From Arabidopsis thaliana (Eukaryota; Streptophyta; Magnoliopsida; Brassicales; Brassicaceae), in NCBI RefSeq assembly GCF_000001735.4, contig NC_003076.8, forward strand, positions 6,324,001 through 6,388,000: 64,000 bases of DNA, in the 5' to 3' direction. This document shows, piece after piece, positions 62,201-64,000 of this stretch. A program made the translations under genes and the position numbers. Below the pieces are notes generated by a model. That model saw nothing but the letters and a program-made list of their open reading frames with translations, was not told the DNA's origin and ran no database searches. Every line of letters begins with the position of its first letter. Position 1 is the stretch's first letter.

Positions 62201-63568
62201 GTGATCCAATTCAACACCCACTCTGTTTTTAAAAAACATTGTTACAAAATTGTTTCATCCCCTACATTTTAGGTGTACATTCCAAAACCACAAATATATT
62301 TATTTTAAATGGATAATTGAAATGTTCTGTTTGATTATTCCAAGCCTATATAGAGTTACCATATGAAAGAACAAAAAAAAAAATACATATACTTTTCTTA
62401 TAATATTGTTGTAGGTATTAATGTATATTTAATATCGATGAATGTTGGTGTTGTGATTTACTGATATTTTTCTTATAATTTAAAAGTTACAAGTAAATTT
62501 ATCATTTATGCGACTCCATGCATATGTCATCCAATTTTTTTGTTGTTTGTTCATAATTTTTTTTTGCCTTGCTTCTAAATGATCAGTAATCAGATCAAAC
62601 TAAAACTCTTTAAGATAATTAGATAATTAGTTAGACCGTTAAGATTGATTTGGATTTACTAGAATTTCGAAATTAATTTATTGGGGTAAGAAAGAATGAA
62701 AGATCATTCCAAAATTTAATGTAGCAAAATTCCTAGGACCGGTTTATACGGAAGGAATAAAGAGAGAACAGCTTCACGTTTTTCATCACATAGTAACGTC
62801 AAATTAACCAGCTCATTTGTCGTAATTAAGAAACAAAATTAATCTAAATACTTTAATGAATTCCCATTAAACAATTGTTTGTTTAGTTGATGCCAAGCCG
62901 AGCCACAATAAGCCGAGCTAATAATTAGTACTAAAAGTGCAAATTAAAATAGTTAGCACATTCTTTTTTATATATAACAATAAATAGCACATTCTTAGAT
63001 AGGGGATGTTATGAATATTCATAGTCCCCATTTCCAACGTTTACTTTGTTGTACTAATAGATTATTTTCACACTTAAAATGTATTATTATATTTTATATC
63101 CACTTACTATTTTTCTTTAAAAGGGAAAGTATTTAAATCTCAACAATGCACAAATTAAAATCATAAACCATATTATAAGAATTTTGACTCTATACTATAT
63201 TCGAAAATTAAATTATTTTTGTATGTTAAAAAGAAGATATAATCCTCTCTATATTCAAATTTATAGATTTTAGAACATTAAAAACGGTAATACCATTAGT
63301 ACTCCTATCTTTAATGACACATCATACTCCTAATCTAGTTTGACAATTTACATTTCACATCTAACCATTAAATTATAACCAAAAAAAGATTAAAATTAAT
63401 ATTAAAATATAAAAACCCAAAATAAGAGTACACTGCACTCACTTCATTTCTCCTAATAAATTAAAGCCCATCTTAAAAAAGATAACGAAGTAGCAACTTT
63501 GCATCATCATCGTCATCTCTCTCTCTCTCTCTCCCTCTCATTCTGAAATAGATGAAGTAGAGAAGTTA
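56288..63568. other. 7.3-kb gene-poor, AT-rich spacer
   Basis: Starts with the LUL3 3' UTR. After that I find no coding exon, tRNA, or complete transposon. A run of A20 at 58527-58545 lies inside a small inverted repeat (AGATTCG with CGAATCT). The stretch 56821-57039 has a 72-codon Lys-rich frame with no recognisable family. The end, from about 63515, is the CT-rich HIPP33 leader. Confidence 0.5.
63515..63540 (+). repeat. (CT)n tract at the HIPP33 leader
   Basis: Pyrimidine repeat of mostly CT units just before the upstream ORF. Such Y-patch/CT repeats are common at plant transcription start regions. Confidence 0.7.
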
Positions 63569-63879
63569 ATGTTCACCAAACTTACTGTAAAGCCTGAAAC
63601 TTTCTTCCTTCTTCTTCTTTGCTTCATTCAAGTAAGTCTCTGATTTGCATTCTCTGTTTCTCTTTTGCATATTTGTCTTCCATGGCAAATACCCAATAAC
63701 TAAAGAGACTTCTTTCTTCTGTTTTCTCAGATAATGTATGATATGTCTGTGTTCACAGTTATGTTTGCTTCTGACTTCTAAATCTATTTCTTTAATAATA
63801 GTTTTTGGGTTTGATGTTGCAGATTAATCTTTCAAGAACCAGCGGAGTTGTCTCAGATCTAGTGATAAAAGTGAGATAG
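63569..63879 (+). CDS. Spliced upstream ORF of the HIPP33 leader, 39 codons
   Basis: An ATG at 63569-63571 opens 21 codons (MFTKLTVKPETFFLLLLCFIQ) ending exactly at a strong donor, CAA|GTAAGT. After the predicted leader intron (63632-63822) the frame continues for 18 codons (INLSRTSGVVSDLVIKVR) to TAG at 63877-63879. The main ATG is 30 bases further on. It has a hydrophobic Leu/Phe core like a signal peptide. Whether it is translated, or represses the main ORF, is not known. Confidence 0.45.
63632..63822 (+). other. Predicted HIPP33 leader intron
   Basis: Donor CAA|GTAAGTCTC and acceptor TTGATGTTGCAG|ATT match consensus well and are followed by the main ATG at 63910. Confidence 0.6.
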
Positions 63880-63909
63880 ATTTGAATTTCGTCACCAATT
63901 CAAGAAAAG

Positions 63910-64000
63910 ATGAGTAAAGAAGAGTTTATGAAGATCCAGGTTTGTTCATCACTTTTTTATATTTCTTACATAACATGAAAAATTTGCTCTGTTTTTATTT
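63910..64000 (+). CDS. HIPP33: Heavy-metal-associated isoprenylated protein HIPP33, partial
   Basis: Only the first coding exon is inside the window: 63910-63939, encoding MSKEEFMKIQ, followed by a donor GTTTGT and intron to the window end. The N terminus matches the MSKEEFMKIQTCVLKVNIHCDGC-like start of a large HMA-domain protein at this position in the gene order (AT5G19090). HIPP proteins carry one or two HMA metal-binding domains (CxxC) and a C-terminal CaaX prenylation box. Neither the HMA domain nor the CaaX box is visible here, so the identification rests on ten residues and synteny. Confidence 0.7.

Overview
This is a plant nuclear window. The genes have short GT-AG introns and AT-rich spacers, and the proteins include PPR, plant TDY-class MAPK, BTB-MATH, FAR1-related and AWPM-19 families. 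I recognise several proteins by sequence and order (FRS12, PME55, BPM1, MPK16, MEF18, IPT5, LUL3, HIPP33). The block matches Arabidopsis thaliana chromosome 5, roughly AT5G18940 to AT5G19090. Locus names come from memory of the families and gene order, not from a search.

Layout: 1-1206 a probable poly(A) retroposon with flanking direct repeats; 1972-4097 (+) Mo25-like scaffold; 4519-5970 (-) P-class PPR protein; 6556-9071 (+) FRS12; 9714-10539 (-) AWPM-19-like membrane protein; 10944-13943 (-) ARM-repeat membrane protein; 16076-17614 (+) pectinesterase PME55; 18563-20641 (+) BPM1; 21096-23676 (-) MPK16; 24990-27608 a deleted CACTA (En/Spm) transposon with intact ends; 28771-30828 (-) MEF18; 32346-33083 (-) L34e-superfamily membrane protein with a possible alternative last exon at 31220-31265; 33503-35081 (-) small RRM protein; 38389-39381 (-) IPT5; 45307-47726 (+) alpha/beta hydrolase; 49011-50666 (+) NXPE/PC-esterase-like type II membrane protein; 51569-53470 (+) SNARE-associated/VTT membrane protein; 54400-56287 (+) LUL3 RING E3; from 63910 (+) the first coding exon of HIPP33, cut by the window edge.

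These are separate single-gene transcription units and I see no gene cluster acting in one pathway. Shared themes are loose: protein turnover (BPM1, LUL3), signalling (MPK16, Mo25-like), cytokinin synthesis (IPT5), and organellar RNA (two PPR proteins and an RRM protein). Large gene-poor spacers lie at 35.1-38.4, 39.4-45.3 and 56.3-63.5 kb.

I did not find an undescribed multi-gene system. The most useful non-obvious observations are: a CACTA element with a 3-bp target duplication that keeps the N-terminal part of one transposase gene and the C-terminal exon of another; three poly(A)-type insertions marked by target-site duplications, one reduced to a 24-bp T-tract; a 39-codon upstream ORF spliced across the HIPP33 leader intron; a stop codon embedded in a splice-donor consensus in the L34e-family gene; and a duplicated G-box/ABRE sequence downstream of IPT5.
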